Assembly: GCA_016786865.1 (NCBI GenBank)
Contig: JAEUVE010000018.1
Coordinates: 304,166 to 368,165 of the forward strand
From: Sediminibacterium sp.
Lineage (GTDB): Bacteria > Bacteroidota > Bacteroidia > Chitinophagales > Chitinophagaceae
DNA: 64,000 bases
Direction of reading: 5' to 3'
This document shows positions 35,179 through 44,261 of the stretch, piece by piece. Each line of letters starts with the position of its first letter. Within the stretch, counting starts at the first letter, position 1. A program made the translations under genes and the position numbers. The notes beneath the pieces are model-generated. The model ran no database searches and was not told where the DNA came from. It saw nothing but the letters and a program-made list of their open reading frames with translations.

Positions 35179-37644
35179 ATGAATATGAAAATTAACTTTA
35201 AACTTATCGCTGTTTCACTTACTGCAATAGCATGTACCAACAGTGCTTTTGCTCAAACAGCGGCAGAACTCGATAAAAAAAGGGTATTGCTACCCAATGG
35301 ATGGTCGTTGACACCGGTTGGAAAAAACATCGCTTTGGGTGATCTTCCGCTGAACCTGGTAGTGAGCAACAACAAAAAATACATGGCTGTTACCAACAAC
35401 GGTCAGGCAGATCATACCATCGACCTGATTGATGTGGAAAAGGGGAAAAGGATCGACAGCATCATCATCGCAAAAGCCTGGTACGGATTGGCTTTCAGCA
35501 AAGATGACCGGTTCATTTATGCCTCCGGTGGTCACGACAACCGGGTAAACAAATATGCCATATTGCAGCAAAAAATGCAACTGGTGGATTCCTTTATCCT
35601 GGGAAAAGCATGGCCTGAGAAAATCGGTACGGCCGGCCTGGATGTAGACGAAACAATTCATCAGAAACTGTTTGTTGTTACCAAGGAAGCGGGCAGCCTG
35701 TATGTATTTGACCTCGCCAGCAAAAAGCTGATCAATAAAGTAGATCTGGGTTCAGAAGCCTATGCCTGCAAATTATCTAACGATAAAACCAAATTATACA
35801 TCAGTCTCTGGGGCAACAAGAAAGTACTTGTGTACGATGTGGCATCCGAAAAAATTACCGCCGAAATAGAAGTGGGCGACCATCCCAATGAAATGCTCCT
35901 GTCTAAAAAAGGCGACCTGCTGTATGTGGCCAATTCTCAGGACAACTCGGTTTCTGTAATTAACACCCGTAACAACAAAGTGGTTGAAACCCTGAATGCA
36001 GCCCTGTATCCGGGTGCACCAAGTGGTTCCACCAGTAATGGAATTGCTTTAAGCGAAGACGAGAAAACACTTTACATTGCCAACGCAGACAACAACTGCC
36101 TGGCCGTGTTTGATGTATCTGTTGTTTCCAAAAGCAAATCAAAGGGATTTATTCCTGTAGGCTGGTATCCAACCAACGTAAAAGTGGTTGGAAAGAAAAT
36201 TTATGTTACCAATGGTAAAGGACTTACCTCTTACGCCAATCCGAATGGTCCGAATCCGGTGAACAAAAAACAGGTTGTACTGAGTCATCTGGGAGACAGT
36301 ACCAGGCCTGCAGAAGTGCAGTACATTGCAGCCATGTTCCGTGGTACACTGAGTATCATTCCTGAACCAGCTGCCCCGCAACTGGCCGTTTATTCAAAGG
36401 CAGTTTACAAAAACACGCCTTACTCCAAATCGAAGGAACTGGTGGCAGAAGGGGAGCCCGGTAACCCGATTCCTATGGAAGTAGGAGAGAAATCGCCTAT
36501 TAAGTATGTGTTCTATATCATCAAGGAGAACAGAACCTACGACCAGGTATTATCGGATGTAAAGGGCGGCAATGGCGATACCAGCCTCCTGCTGTTTGGA
36601 GATTCCGTTACCCCAAATCAGCATAAAATTGCCAGAGACTTTGTATTGCTCGACAATTTTTATGTAGACGCGGAAGTAAGTGCCGATGGTCATAACTGGA
36701 GTATGGGTGCTTATGCCAATGATTACGTAGAAAAGAACTGGCCTGCATCTTACGGAAATAAGGGAGGTACCCATGGTACTTCTGCAACCCTTAAAATCGG
36801 GAACAATAAAGACGGATTTATCTGGGATCTCTGTGCAAAATACAATGTGAGCTACCGTTCTTACGGAGAATTTGTAGCAGATGATTTTGGTACCAAACCC
36901 AGACTGGATGTACTGAAAGGCCATTCAGCCGTATTTGCACCGTATGGACTGGGAGTTAAAGACACGGTTCGTTTCCGTCAGTGGAAAAAGGATTTTGATT
37001 CATTGCTTGCAGCAAATGCAGTTCCACAATTTTCTACCATTCGTCTGGGCAATGACCATACAGAGGGTATGCGTGCGGGAAGACCCACCCCATATGCGCA
37101 TGTTGCAGACAACGATCTGGCAGTAGGTATGCTGATCGACCACCTGAGCAAGAGCCCGATATGGAAATCGTCTGCGGTATTTATTCTCGAAGACGATGCG
37201 CAAAACGGTCCGGATCATGTGGATGCCCACAGAAGCCCGGCCTATGTGATCAGTCCTTATGTAAAGCGTAATTATGTAGACCATACCATGTATACCACTT
37301 CCGGTATGTTGCGTACCATGGAGCTGATCCTCGGATTACCTCCAATGACCCAGTACGATGCCGCGGCAACACCCATGTGGAGAATGTTTACCAATCAACC
37401 GGATTTCACTCCGTTCGATCACCTCCCTTCCAATATCAACCTGAACGAGAAGAACCCTAAAAACAGCGCAGGTTCTGCCGTAGCGCAATTATCTGAAAAG
37501 TTCGACTGGAGCAAGGAAGATAAGGTTCCCGACCTGATCATGAACGAAATTTTATGGCAGGGCATCAAGGGTAAAGCTGCACCTTCACCCGTACGTGCCG
37601 CTTTTGTTAAAAGAAGTCACAAAGAAGACCGGGCCAAAAAATAA
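35179..37644 (+). CDS. Exported beta-propeller/phosphoesterase fusion (YncE-alkaline phosphatase type)
   Basis: An 821-aa exported two-domain protein. A signal peptide (FKLIAVSLTAIACTNSAFAQ) precedes a YncE/YVTN beta-propeller of about residues 35-375, with repeats such as GDLLYVANSQDNSVSVINTRNNKVVETL. The second half, from about residue 440, is a phosphoesterase of the acid phosphatase/phospholipase C group: YIIKENRTYDQVLSDVKGGN, FYVDAEVSADGHNWSMGAYAND, and FILEDDAQNGPDHVDAHRSP contain the metal-ligand Asp and His residues. ATG 35179 follows the susD stop by 5 bp and gives a good signal; an ATG at 35164 overlaps susD. With the SusCD pair it probably releases phosphate or a phosphorylated nutrient outside the cell. 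Confidence 0.87.
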   Translation: MNMKINFKLIAVSLTAIACTNSAFAQTAAELDKKRVLLPNGWSLTPVGKNIALGDLPLNLVVSNNKKYMAVTNNGQADHTIDLIDVEKGKRIDSIIIAKAWYGLAFSKDDRFIYASGGHDNRVNKYAILQQKMQLVDSFILGKAWPEKIGTAGLDVDETIHQKLFVVTKEAGSLYVFDLASKKLINKVDLGSEAYACKLSNDKTKLYISLWGNKKVLVYDVASEKITAEIEVGDHPNEMLLSKKGDLLYVANSQDNSVSVINTRNNKVVETLNAALYPGAPSGSTSNGIALSEDEKTLYIANADNNCLAVFDVSVVSKSKSKGFIPVGWYPTNVKVVGKKIYVTNGKGLTSYANPNGPNPVNKKQVVLSHLGDSTRPAEVQYIAAMFRGTLSIIPEPAAPQLAVYSKAVYKNTPYSKSKELVAEGEPGNPIPMEVGEKSPIKYVFYIIKENRTYDQVLSDVKGGNGDTSLLLFGDSVTPNQHKIARDFVLLDNFYVDAEVSADGHNWSMGAYANDYVEKNWPASYGNKGGTHGTSATLKIGNNKDGFIWDLCAKYNVSYRSYGEFVADDFGTKPRLDVLKGHSAVFAPYGLGVKDTVRFRQWKKDFDSLLAANAVPQFSTIRLGNDHTEGMRAGRPTPYAHVADNDLAVGMLIDHLSKSPIWKSSAVFILEDDAQNGPDHVDAHRSPAYVISPYVKRNYVDHTMYTTSGMLRTMELILGLPPMTQYDAAATPMWRMFTNQPDFTPFDHLPSNINLNEKNPKNSAGSAVAQLSEKFDWSKEDKVPDLIMNEILWQGIKGKAAPSPVRAAFVKRSHKEDRAKK

Positions 37645-37680
37645 GCCTGTAAAATAAGTTGCTGCTGCTGCAGTTATCCG

Positions 37681-37710
37681 GAACCCGGCGCTAAGCCGGG
37701 TTCTTTTTTT
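37681..37710 (+). terminator. Rho-independent terminator of the SusCD-phosphoesterase operon
   Basis: A perfect 9-bp stem (37681-37689 with 37695-37703, GAACCCGGC/GCCGGGTTC), a 5-nt loop and seven T residues (37704-37710), 36 bp after the stop codon. Confidence 0.92.
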
Positions 37711-37830
37711 GGTAGATACCCGGACGGCTTACTTCCATGAACCGATCGGGTATGGCAAGAGGCGCAAAGCCATATGGTACAAATGGCCGTGAAAAAGGGT
37801 AAGAGCAACTTGCCTGAGATGGAACAAAGA

Positions 37831-38223
37831 TTAACCGCAATCTACCTGCTGGCTAAAAATCTTTTGCAGTGTCTGAAGTGCATCATCTGTAAGACCCGGA
37901 TGCACCTGAGAACATTGTACAATGGTACTTCTGGTGGCAGTTAGCCAGCGGAACCGCTCTGCAACAGGCAGGGATGCAATAGGACTTTTGCAGTTTTTTT
38001 CGCCTTTGCATATCTGTTCAAATGCATGCAGCAATGCGGCAATTTCGGTGGTATCCGCATCTGCATGTAATGCTTTGATGCGATCCGTATGGATGCAATA
38101 TTGCACCTGTAGGAATTTCTGTGCAGCACAATACAGCACAACTCCCGCGTTCAGGAATTCTTCCCGCTCCACTCTGGGCACAATGCGAATTACCGCATAT
38201 TCAAAGAGGTCATTTTTGCACAT
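37831..38223 (-). CDS. DUF3037 family protein, partner of the HipA-like kinase
   Basis: A 130-aa protein of the DUF3037 type: LFEYAVIRIVPRVEREEFLNAGVVLYC is the family signature, followed by a helical part and a short conserved PIASLPVAERFRWLTATRSTIVQCSQVHPG. The function is unknown. DUF3037 genes are repeatedly found next to HipA-like kinase genes. Here the start codon lies inside the last 14 bp of the kinase gene, so the two are translationally coupled. There is no visible DNA-binding motif, so it is not an obvious HipB-type antitoxin. Confidence 0.82.
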   Translation of the reverse strand: MCKNDLFEYAVIRIVPRVEREEFLNAGVVLYCAAQKFLQVQYCIHTDRIKALHADADTTEIAALLHAFEQICKGEKNCKSPIASLPVAERFRWLTATRSTIVQCSQVHPGLTDDALQTLQKIFSQQVDCG

Positions 38224-38995
38224 GCTGCCTGGCTTCGTTTATAAAAACAGCAGAATGGGCCACCCTGCTGGTCAGAAAATGGATATACGCTTCGCGGTGT
38301 TCCGCAGGTGATGTAAATGGAGCATCTTTTACCAGCCATTCATCTGGCACCAGTTCTACGATGGAACGGATGGTGGCTTCGGTCAGCAGGCTCCGGAATT
38401 GAACATCCACCTGATCCAACTCGGTTGCCTGCGCAATCAGTACATGATTTTTAATCATAGTGAAAGGCTTCAATGCCTGCTCTTTCCAATTATCCCAGGA
38501 ATGATGAAAGTACAGGGCTGCACCGTGATCAATCAGCCAGATTTCCTTGTTCCACCACAACAGATTGGTATTGCGGGCAGTACGGTCTACATTCATCAGC
38601 AGGCTATCTAACCATACAATCTGAGACGCAAGCATATTGTTCATGGAAATGGCCGCGGGATCGTAGGTCACGGATCCGGATAAATAGTGCAGCGCCAGGT
38701 TCAGTCCCGTACTGGCTTTCAGCAAATCCTGAATTTCTTCGTCGGGTTCTGTGCGGCCAAATGCCTCGTTGAGCTGCGCAAAAACAATTTCCGGAACTTT
38801 TAATTGTAGTGCCCGGGCTATTTCACCACCGATTAATTCGGCGATCAGCGCTTTTACGCCCTGACCGGCCCCACGAAATTTCAGCACATACAAAAAACCA
38901 TCATCCGCCTCTGCAATGGCAGGCATGGAACCGCCTTCCCGAAGGGGGGAGAGGTACCTGGTAACCGTTACATTCCTGATTTCGGTATGGGGCAT
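38210..38995 (-). CDS. HipA-like kinase (HipA_2 type)
   Basis: A 261-aa protein kinase-like protein related to the C-terminal half of HipA. Lys/Gly-containing strands at the N-terminus (YVLKFRGAGQGVKALIAELIGGEIARAL) would bind ATP. The catalytic loop is LLMNVDRTARNTNLL with D137 as the likely base and an Asn downstream, and the metal-binding motif is IDHGAALYF with D156. It lacks the HipA N-terminal domain. HipA itself phosphorylates glutamyl-tRNA synthetase and causes persistence; the substrate of this shorter family is not known to me. It is coupled to the DUF3037 gene by a 14-bp overlap. Confidence 0.8.
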   Translation of the reverse strand: MPHTEIRNVTVTRYLSPLREGGSMPAIAEADDGFLYVLKFRGAGQGVKALIAELIGGEIARALQLKVPEIVFAQLNEAFGRTEPDEEIQDLLKASTGLNLALHYLSGSVTYDPAAISMNNMLASQIVWLDSLLMNVDRTARNTNLLWWNKEIWLIDHGAALYFHHSWDNWKEQALKPFTMIKNHVLIAQATELDQVDVQFRSLLTEATIRSIVELVPDEWLVKDAPFTSPAEHREAYIHFLTSRVAHSAVFINEARQHVQK

Positions 38996-39055
38996 GCTGT
39001 TGAATTGGCAATGAAGGTACGCTTATTAGGGAACATACTAAGGGGGTATAAGAGA

Positions 39056-39083
39056 AATAAAAAAGCCCCCTGAAGGGGGGCTT
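39056..39083 (-). terminator. Terminator after tRNA-Ser
   Basis: On the minus strand AAGCCCCC-type arms (about 39081-39075 with 39069-39063) flank a short loop and are followed by a T run (A run 39057-39064 on the plus strand). It lies about 17 bp beyond the 3' end of the tRNA gene. Confidence 0.8.
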
Positions 39084-39099
39084 TACAAATTTATTCGGG

Positions 39100-39184
39100 C
39101 GGAGAGCGAGGGATTCGAACCCCCGGACCTGTTACAGTCAACAGTTTTCAAGACTGCCGCAATCGACCACTCTGCCAGCTCTCC
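39100..39184 (-). tRNA. tRNA-Ser (anticodon TGA)
   Basis: On the minus strand the acceptor stem GGAGAGC (39184-39178) pairs with GCTCTCC (39107-39101), followed by discriminator G at 39100. The anticodon loop CTTGAAA, flanked by GCAGT/ACTGT-type arms, gives anticodon TGA. A long variable arm (class II) and a T-arm with GGTTCGAATCC complete the structure. The length is 85 nt and CCA is not encoded. A terminator follows. Confidence 0.95.
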
Positions 39185-39269
39185 GCGGCAAAAGTAAGGG
39201 TTGGGATTTTTTATACCAAAACTTATTTTAAGTGGTTGAACAATCGCATCAACACTGCTGCCAGCGGGT

Positions 39270-39277
39270 TATATTTG
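39270..39277 (+). promoter_or_regulatory. Perfect TAnnTTTG box before the ABC exporter
   Basis: TATATTTG at 39270-39277 matches the -7 consensus. The transcript would start near 39281, after the upstream GTG candidate at 39232 but before TTG 39295, which supports the later start of the ABC gene. Confidence 0.45.
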
Positions 39278-39294
39278 CACCTCAATCTGAATAC

Positions 39295-41127
39295 TTGAAA
39301 CATCTCGCAGCACTGAATCATTATTTCTGGAAATACCGTAAGCGCTTCTTCATCGGGATGTTTTTTGTAGTTGCGTCCAACTATTTTGCCGTACTGGCAC
39401 CCCAGATTACCGGATATGTGATCAACCAGGTACAGCAACAATTGCCAGGCAAACACCCGGTGGTTTCGCAGGGTGCCAGGGATTCCCTGGTCAATGCATT
39501 CATTACCTGGATTTCGGGATTCCAGCTCAGTTTCGGCTGGCTGGTGGCTGTATGCAGCCTGACCATTCTCCTGATCGCCATCGTTCGCGGGGTACTCATG
39601 TTCTTTATGCGCCAGACCATTATTGTTATGAGCCGTCATATAGAATTCGATCAGAAGAACCAGATTTTTCAGCAATACCAGCAGCTCGATACGGCTTTTT
39701 ACAAAACACACAGTACCGGAGACCTGATGAACCGGATGTCCGAAGACGTAAGCAGGGTGCGGATGTTCACCGGTCCGGCAATAATGTACCTGATCAACCT
39801 GGTTACCCTGATCGGATTTTGCATCATCAATATGTTTCGCAACGATGTAAAACTGACGCTGATGGTTCTGGCACCCTTGCCTGTGCTGGCCATCACCATT
39901 TATTGGGTGAACAGCATCATCAACCGGAAGAGTGAAATCATTCAGGCCAATCTCTCTGACCTCACTACCAATGCCCAGGAATCCTATTCCGGAATCCGGG
40001 TAATCAAATCCTTTGTTCAGGAGAAAGCCATGCTGGGGTTCTTCGACAAGAACAGTGAATCCTATCGCAACAATGCCATTGGACTGGCGAGGGTAGAAGC
40101 CCTGTATTTTCCGAGCATGACCCTGATGATGGGTATCAGTACCATTCTGACCATCCTGATTGGCGGCATGCAGGCAATTGAAGACCCGGGTAAGGTTGGC
40201 ATGATCGTGGAATTTGTGATTTACATCAACATGCTCACATTTCCTGTAAGCGCCATTGGCTGGACTGCCAGCATGATTCAGCGGGCTGCTGCATCACAAA
40301 AAAGATTAAATGAGTTCCTGGATATCAGGCCTTCCATTGTAACCGCCCCCGACGCAGTCAGGGATCCGGCACTGGGGGGATCCATTGTATTTGACCAGGT
40401 AAACTTTACCTATCCGCATACTGGTATCAAAGCCTTACAGCATTTCAGCCTCACCGTAAACAGCGGCGACAAGGTTCTGATACTGGGTAAAACCGGAAGT
40501 GGTAAAACCACCCTGGCTCAATTGCTGCTTCGTTTTTACGAGCCGGATTCAGGAAGCATCAGCATCGGAAACCGGCCGCTGAACCGGATCGATCTACAGG
40601 ATCTCCGCAGACAAATCAGTTATGTTCAGCAAGACGTATTCCTCTTCAGTGATACCGTAGCCAATAATATCCGTTTTGGTGTTTCCGGCGATACGCCGAT
40701 CGAAAAAGTGAAGGAGGCTGCCCGGTTTGCCAACGTAGATAAAGACATCATGGGCTTTGAACAGCAGTACGATACCGTGATAGGAGAAAGGGGCGTTACC
40801 CTCAGTGGCGGTCAGAAGCAGCGGATTTCCATAGCGAGGGCACTGATTAAAAATCCGGAGATCATTTTATTCGACGATTGCCTCAGCGCAGTAGATGCCA
40901 AAACCGAAAAAGAAATCATTGGTCATTTGTATGGTTACCTGCAGGATAAAACCGCACTGATCATTACCCACCGCATTTTTGCCGGGTTCAAATTCGATAA
41001 AATCATTGTACTGAAAGATGGCAAACTTGCAGAAACCGGCACCCACGAAACCCTGATGGCCCAGAATGGATACTACGCAGAACTCTACCAGTTGCAACTT
41101 TCTGAAAATGGGGCAGAGGAGGCCTGA
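39295..41127 (+). CDS. ABC exporter, fused membrane and ATPase domains
   Basis: A 610-aa half-transporter of the MsbA/multidrug type. The membrane domain (about residues 10-310) has six hydrophobic helices and the conserved segment NLSDLTTNAQESYSGIRVIKSFVQE. The ATPase domain has Walker A (LGKTGSGKTTL), Q-loop (ISYVQQDVFLFSDTV), ABC signature (LSGGQKQRISIARAL), Walker B (IILFDDCLSAVD) and H-loop (ALIITHRIF). The open frame extends to GTG 39232, but that part overlaps the promoter box, so TTG 39295 (reading KHLAALNHYFWKYRKRF) is preferred. The substrate, lipid or drug, is not readable from sequence. Confidence 0.88.
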   Translation: MKHLAALNHYFWKYRKRFFIGMFFVVASNYFAVLAPQITGYVINQVQQQLPGKHPVVSQGARDSLVNAFITWISGFQLSFGWLVAVCSLTILLIAIVRGVLMFFMRQTIIVMSRHIEFDQKNQIFQQYQQLDTAFYKTHSTGDLMNRMSEDVSRVRMFTGPAIMYLINLVTLIGFCIINMFRNDVKLTLMVLAPLPVLAITIYWVNSIINRKSEIIQANLSDLTTNAQESYSGIRVIKSFVQEKAMLGFFDKNSESYRNNAIGLARVEALYFPSMTLMMGISTILTILIGGMQAIEDPGKVGMIVEFVIYINMLTFPVSAIGWTASMIQRAAASQKRLNEFLDIRPSIVTAPDAVRDPALGGSIVFDQVNFTYPHTGIKALQHFSLTVNSGDKVLILGKTGSGKTTLAQLLLRFYEPDSGSISIGNRPLNRIDLQDLRRQISYVQQDVFLFSDTVANNIRFGVSGDTPIEKVKEAARFANVDKDIMGFEQQYDTVIGERGVTLSGGQKQRISIARALIKNPEIILFDDCLSAVDAKTEKEIIGHLYGYLQDKTALIITHRIFAGFKFDKIIVLKDGKLAETGTHETLMAQNGYYAELYQLQLSENGAEEA

Positions 41128-41170
41128 AAAGGGCCTCAGAACCGGTCAATCGGATAATTTCATATTTATT

Positions 41171-41199
41171 TTGGTAATTCCGAAACATCCCTATATTTG
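41171..41199 (+). promoter_or_regulatory. Promoter of the DUF3276 gene
   Basis: TTG at 41171-41173, 18-bp spacer, and TATATTTG at 41192-41199, a perfect fit to the -33/-7 promoter class of Bacteroidota. The leader would be about 33 nt. Confidence 0.75.
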
Positions 41200-41235
41200 T
41201 TACACTTAACAAAGCTTTAACCAAAACATTCAATT

Positions 41236-41688
41236 GTGGAGTACGAGAACAACGAAAAGAAAATGGAAAGTGTTTACAGCACCAGAATTCGTGCCGGTAA
41301 GAGAAGGACTTACTTTTTTGATGTAAGGGCAACTCGTGGAAACGACTACTACCTGACCATTACAGAAAGCCGGAAGCGCTTCGACAACAATGGTTACGAC
41401 AGGCACAAAATTTTCCTTTACAAGGAAGACTTCAACAAGTTCATCAAGGCATTGGGAGAGGCTGTAGATTATGTAAAAACAGAATTAATGCCCGATTTCG
41501 ATTTCGATGCATTCAACCATGAATACAACGATGGTGAAGGCGAAGGAAACGGTGACAGTTATGAAGCAGCACCAGCTCAGGCAGCTCCTGCTGAAGTAAC
41601 GGCCAGTCCCGAACCCATAGCTGCACCCGTTGCTGAAGAGACCCCGGTAATTAACCCTACCGCTACTGAAGAAGTAGATAAGTGGTAA
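41236..41688 (+). CDS. DUF3276 (PUR-alpha-like nucleic-acid-binding) protein
   Basis: A 150-aa protein with a PUR-like domain in the first 90 residues: VYSTRIRAGKRRTYFFDVRATRGNDYYLTITESRKRF and KIFLYKEDFNKFIKALGEAVDYV are family hallmarks. PUR domains bind single-stranded DNA and RNA, and bacterial forms can dimerise. The last 50 residues are acidic and Ala/Pro-rich (GEGEGNGDSYEAAPAQ), probably disordered. GTG 41236 is the likely start; ATG 41263 would remove nine residues. A strong promoter precedes it and a terminator follows, so it is a single-gene unit. Confidence 0.87.
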   Translation: MEYENNEKKMESVYSTRIRAGKRRTYFFDVRATRGNDYYLTITESRKRFDNNGYDRHKIFLYKEDFNKFIKALGEAVDYVKTELMPDFDFDAFNHEYNDGEGEGNGDSYEAAPAQAAPAEVTASPEPIAAPVAEETPVINPTATEEVDKW

Positions 41689-41710
41689 CATTTCGATTGC
41701 TTGCTTAAAT

Positions 41711-41747
41711 AAAAAAATCCCCACGATTGCTCGCGGGGATTTTTTTA
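41711..41747. terminator. Bidirectional terminator between DUF3276 and hppA
   Basis: An ATCCCC/GGGGAT stem with a 12-nt inner part is flanked by seven A residues on the left and seven T residues on the right, so it can end transcription from both converging genes. Confidence 0.88.
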
Positions 41748-41763
41748 TGATCAGTTGTAAAAC

Positions 41764-44172
41764 TTAGTTCTTTTTCTCGGTGGTTTGTATATCAATTTTC
41801 AAACCTTCTTTTCCACTCAGGTAAACCGCATACTTGCTGGCTACATCGGCAGAAAGTTCCTGTCCGTTGATTACGATTTTGCCATCCTTGATATTAATGG
41901 AAACATCATCTCCGGAAGCCAGCCCGTCTTTTTTCAGGGCCTCTACCAGTGACTCCATCTTAACACCATCTGCAGAAACCGTTACACTATTCTGCCCCTG
42001 GTTGTTCATGGTCACTTCAATTTTCTTCTCCACTTTTGCTTCAGCAGCTTCAGTGGGATGCAGCTGTGCCAGTGTAGGAGCAATTACCAGTGAAACAATC
42101 GACATCAGTTTGATCAGAATGTTCATAGAAGGACCGGAAGTATCTTTAAAAGGATCACCTACGGTATCACCAGTAACAGAAGCCTTGTGTGGTTCTGATT
42201 TCTTGTAATACATTTCACCATTAATTTCAACACCTTTCTCAAAAGACTTCTTGGCGTTGTCCCATGCACCACCGGCATTATTCTGGAAGATACCCATCAG
42301 TACACCACTTACGGTTGCACCGGCCAGGAATCCACCCAATGCCTCAGGTCCGAATACGAAACCAATGATCAGCGGAGATACAATGGTGATGGCACCAGGC
42401 AGCATCATTTTTTTCAGGGAAGCTTCAGTGGAAATTGCCACGCACTTATCATATTCCGGCTTTCCGGTACCTTCCATGATACCAGGAATGCTTCTGAACT
42501 GGCGGCGAACTTCTTCCACCATGGCCATTGCGGCTTCACCCACTGCTCTGATAGCAAGAGAAGAGAAGATGAACGGGATCATACCTCCAATAAACAAGGA
42601 AGCCAGTACATCTGCCTTGTAAATATCAATATGCTGATTGTCCGGCATTGCCACACCAACAAAGGCTGCAAACAAAGCCAGTGCAGTTAATGCTGCAGAA
42701 GCAATGGCAAATCCTTTACCACTGGCAGCAGTAGTGTTACCTACGGCATCCAGCACATCTGTTTTTTCACGCACTTCAGCAGGCAATTCGCTCATTTCAG
42801 CAATACCACCGGCATTATCAGCGATTGGTCCGAATGCATCAATGGCCAGCTGCATGGCAGTAGTAGCCATCATACCCGCAGCAGCAATTGCAACTCCATA
42901 TAAACCTGCACAAAGGAAAGAACCATAAATACCACCGGCCAGCACAATGATTGGCAGGAAGGTACTTTCCATACCGATTGCCAGACCACCAATGATATTG
43001 GTAGCATGACCGGTAGCAGACTGACGAATAATACTTAAAACAGGACGCTTGCCCATAGCAGTGTAATACTCAGTGATGATACTCATCAAAGCACCTACCA
43101 CCAAACCTACGGCAATGGCTCCGATAACCCCTGTACGGGTAAATTCATGACCACGGAGTTCCATTGTTTCGGGCAAAACATAACCCACAATAAAATAAGC
43201 AGCAACAGCAGTCAGAATCATTGAACCCCAGTTACCCATATTCAGTGCGCGCTGCACGGCATGTGTACTAACACCAACCGCATCGCTCACTTTAACAAAT
43301 AATGTACCTACGATAGATAAGAGGATACCAACACCTGCAATGATCATTGGCAAAAGGATAGGAGCCAAACCGCCAAATTCATCTACGGATTTGGTTTCCT
43401 GACCCAGTACCATGGTGGCAAGAACGGTAGCTACATAACTACCGAATAAGTCGGCACCCATACCAGCTACATCTCCCACATTATCACCTACGTTGTCTGC
43501 AATGGTTGCAGGGTTACGGGGATCATCTTCGGGAATACCTGCTTCTACTTTACCTACCAGGTCGGCACCCACATCGGCAGCCTTGGTGTAAATACCTCCA
43601 CCAACACGGGCAAAGAGAGCAATACTTTCTGCACCAAGGGAAAATCCGGTAAGTACTTCGATGGTACGAAGCATTCCTTCCGCATCACCATCGGGAGCAA
43701 AAAAATGTTTTAATACAAGGAATAAACCACCCAGGCCCAATACAGCCAGACCAGATACGCCAAGACCCATTACAGCACCGCCTGTAAAAGAAACATTCAG
43801 GGCTTTGCTTAAACTGGTTTTAGCAGCTTCAGCCGTACGTACATTGGCCTTGGTTGCTACTTTCATACCAATGTATCCGGCAGTAGCGCTGAATACGGCT
43901 CCAATGATGAAAGAGATTGCAATACTCCAGTGACTGCCTTCGTTGTTACGAGCCATAAAGCCCAACAGCAAAGCAACAATTGCAACGAAATAAGCGAGGA
44001 TCTTCCACTCAGCTTTCAGAAATGCCATGGCACCTTCTGCAATGAAAGTGCTGATTTCTTTCATTCTGGCATTTCCAGCTTCCTGACTGGAAACCCAGTT
44101 GAATTTAATTAACGTGTAAAGAAGTCCGATAACTCCCATTGCCGGAACGGCATAAAACAGTAGATTGTTCAT
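41764..44172 (-). CDS. hppA: Membrane-bound ion-pumping pyrophosphatase, potassium-dependent type
   Basis: An 802-aa inner-membrane pyrophosphatase with about 16 helices that couples pyrophosphate hydrolysis to H+ or Na+ pumping. Signature segments are [44 protein letters not shown], and the C-terminal [10 protein letters not shown]. The sequence [10 protein letters not shown] has Ala where potassium-independent enzymes have Lys, indicating the K+-dependent class. The last roughly 85 residues (from about [17 protein letters not shown]) form an extra soluble domain rich in beta strands, not found in the usual 660-700 aa enzymes. ATG 44172 is preferred over TTG 44178. Confidence 0.95.
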   Translation of the reverse strand: MNNLLFYAVPAMGVIGLLYTLIKFNWVSSQEAGNARMKEISTFIAEGAMAFLKAEWKILAYFVAIVALLLGFMARNNEGSHWSIAISFIIGAVFSATAGYIGMKVATKANVRTAEAAKTSLSKALNVSFTGGAVMGLGVSGLAVLGLGGLFLVLKHFFAPDGDAEGMLRTIEVLTGFSLGAESIALFARVGGGIYTKAADVGADLVGKVEAGIPEDDPRNPATIADNVGDNVGDVAGMGADLFGSYVATVLATMVLGQETKSVDEFGGLAPILLPMIIAGVGILLSIVGTLFVKVSDAVGVSTHAVQRALNMGNWGSMILTAVAAYFIVGYVLPETMELRGHEFTRTGVIGAIAVGLVVGALMSIITEYYTAMGKRPVLSIIRQSATGHATNIIGGLAIGMESTFLPIIVLAGGIYGSFLCAGLYGVAIAAAGMMATTAMQLAIDAFGPIADNAGGIAEMSELPAEVREKTDVLDAVGNTTAASGKGFAIASAALTALALFAAFVGVAMPDNQHIDIYKADVLASLFIGGMIPFIFSSLAIRAVGEAAMAMVEEVRRQFRSIPGIMEGTGKPEYDKCVAISTEASLKKMMLPGAITIVSPLIIGFVFGPEALGGFLAGATVSGVLMGIFQNNAGGAWDNAKKSFEKGVEINGEMYYKKSEPHKASVTGDTVGDPFKDTSGPSMNILIKLMSIVSLVIAPTLAQLHPTEAAEAKVEKKIEVTMNNQGQNSVTVSADGVKMESLVEALKKDGLASGDDVSINIKDGKIVINGQELSADVASKYAVYLSGKEGLKIDIQTTEKKN

Positions 44173-44206
44173 AAGCAAGTATCAAGGTTTTGTTGGTTCA
44201 AGTCCG

Positions 44207-44214
44207 CAAAAATA
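44207..44214 (-). promoter_or_regulatory. Candidate -7 box of hppA
   Basis: TATTTTTG on the minus strand (44214-44207) matches TAnnTTTG exactly, about 35 bp before the hppA ATG at 44172. No clear TTG is seen at the -33 position. Confidence 0.45.
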
Positions 44215-44261
44215 GGGTTTATACCAATTTAGACCTTAAAAACGTGCCAATCAGTCATTTA

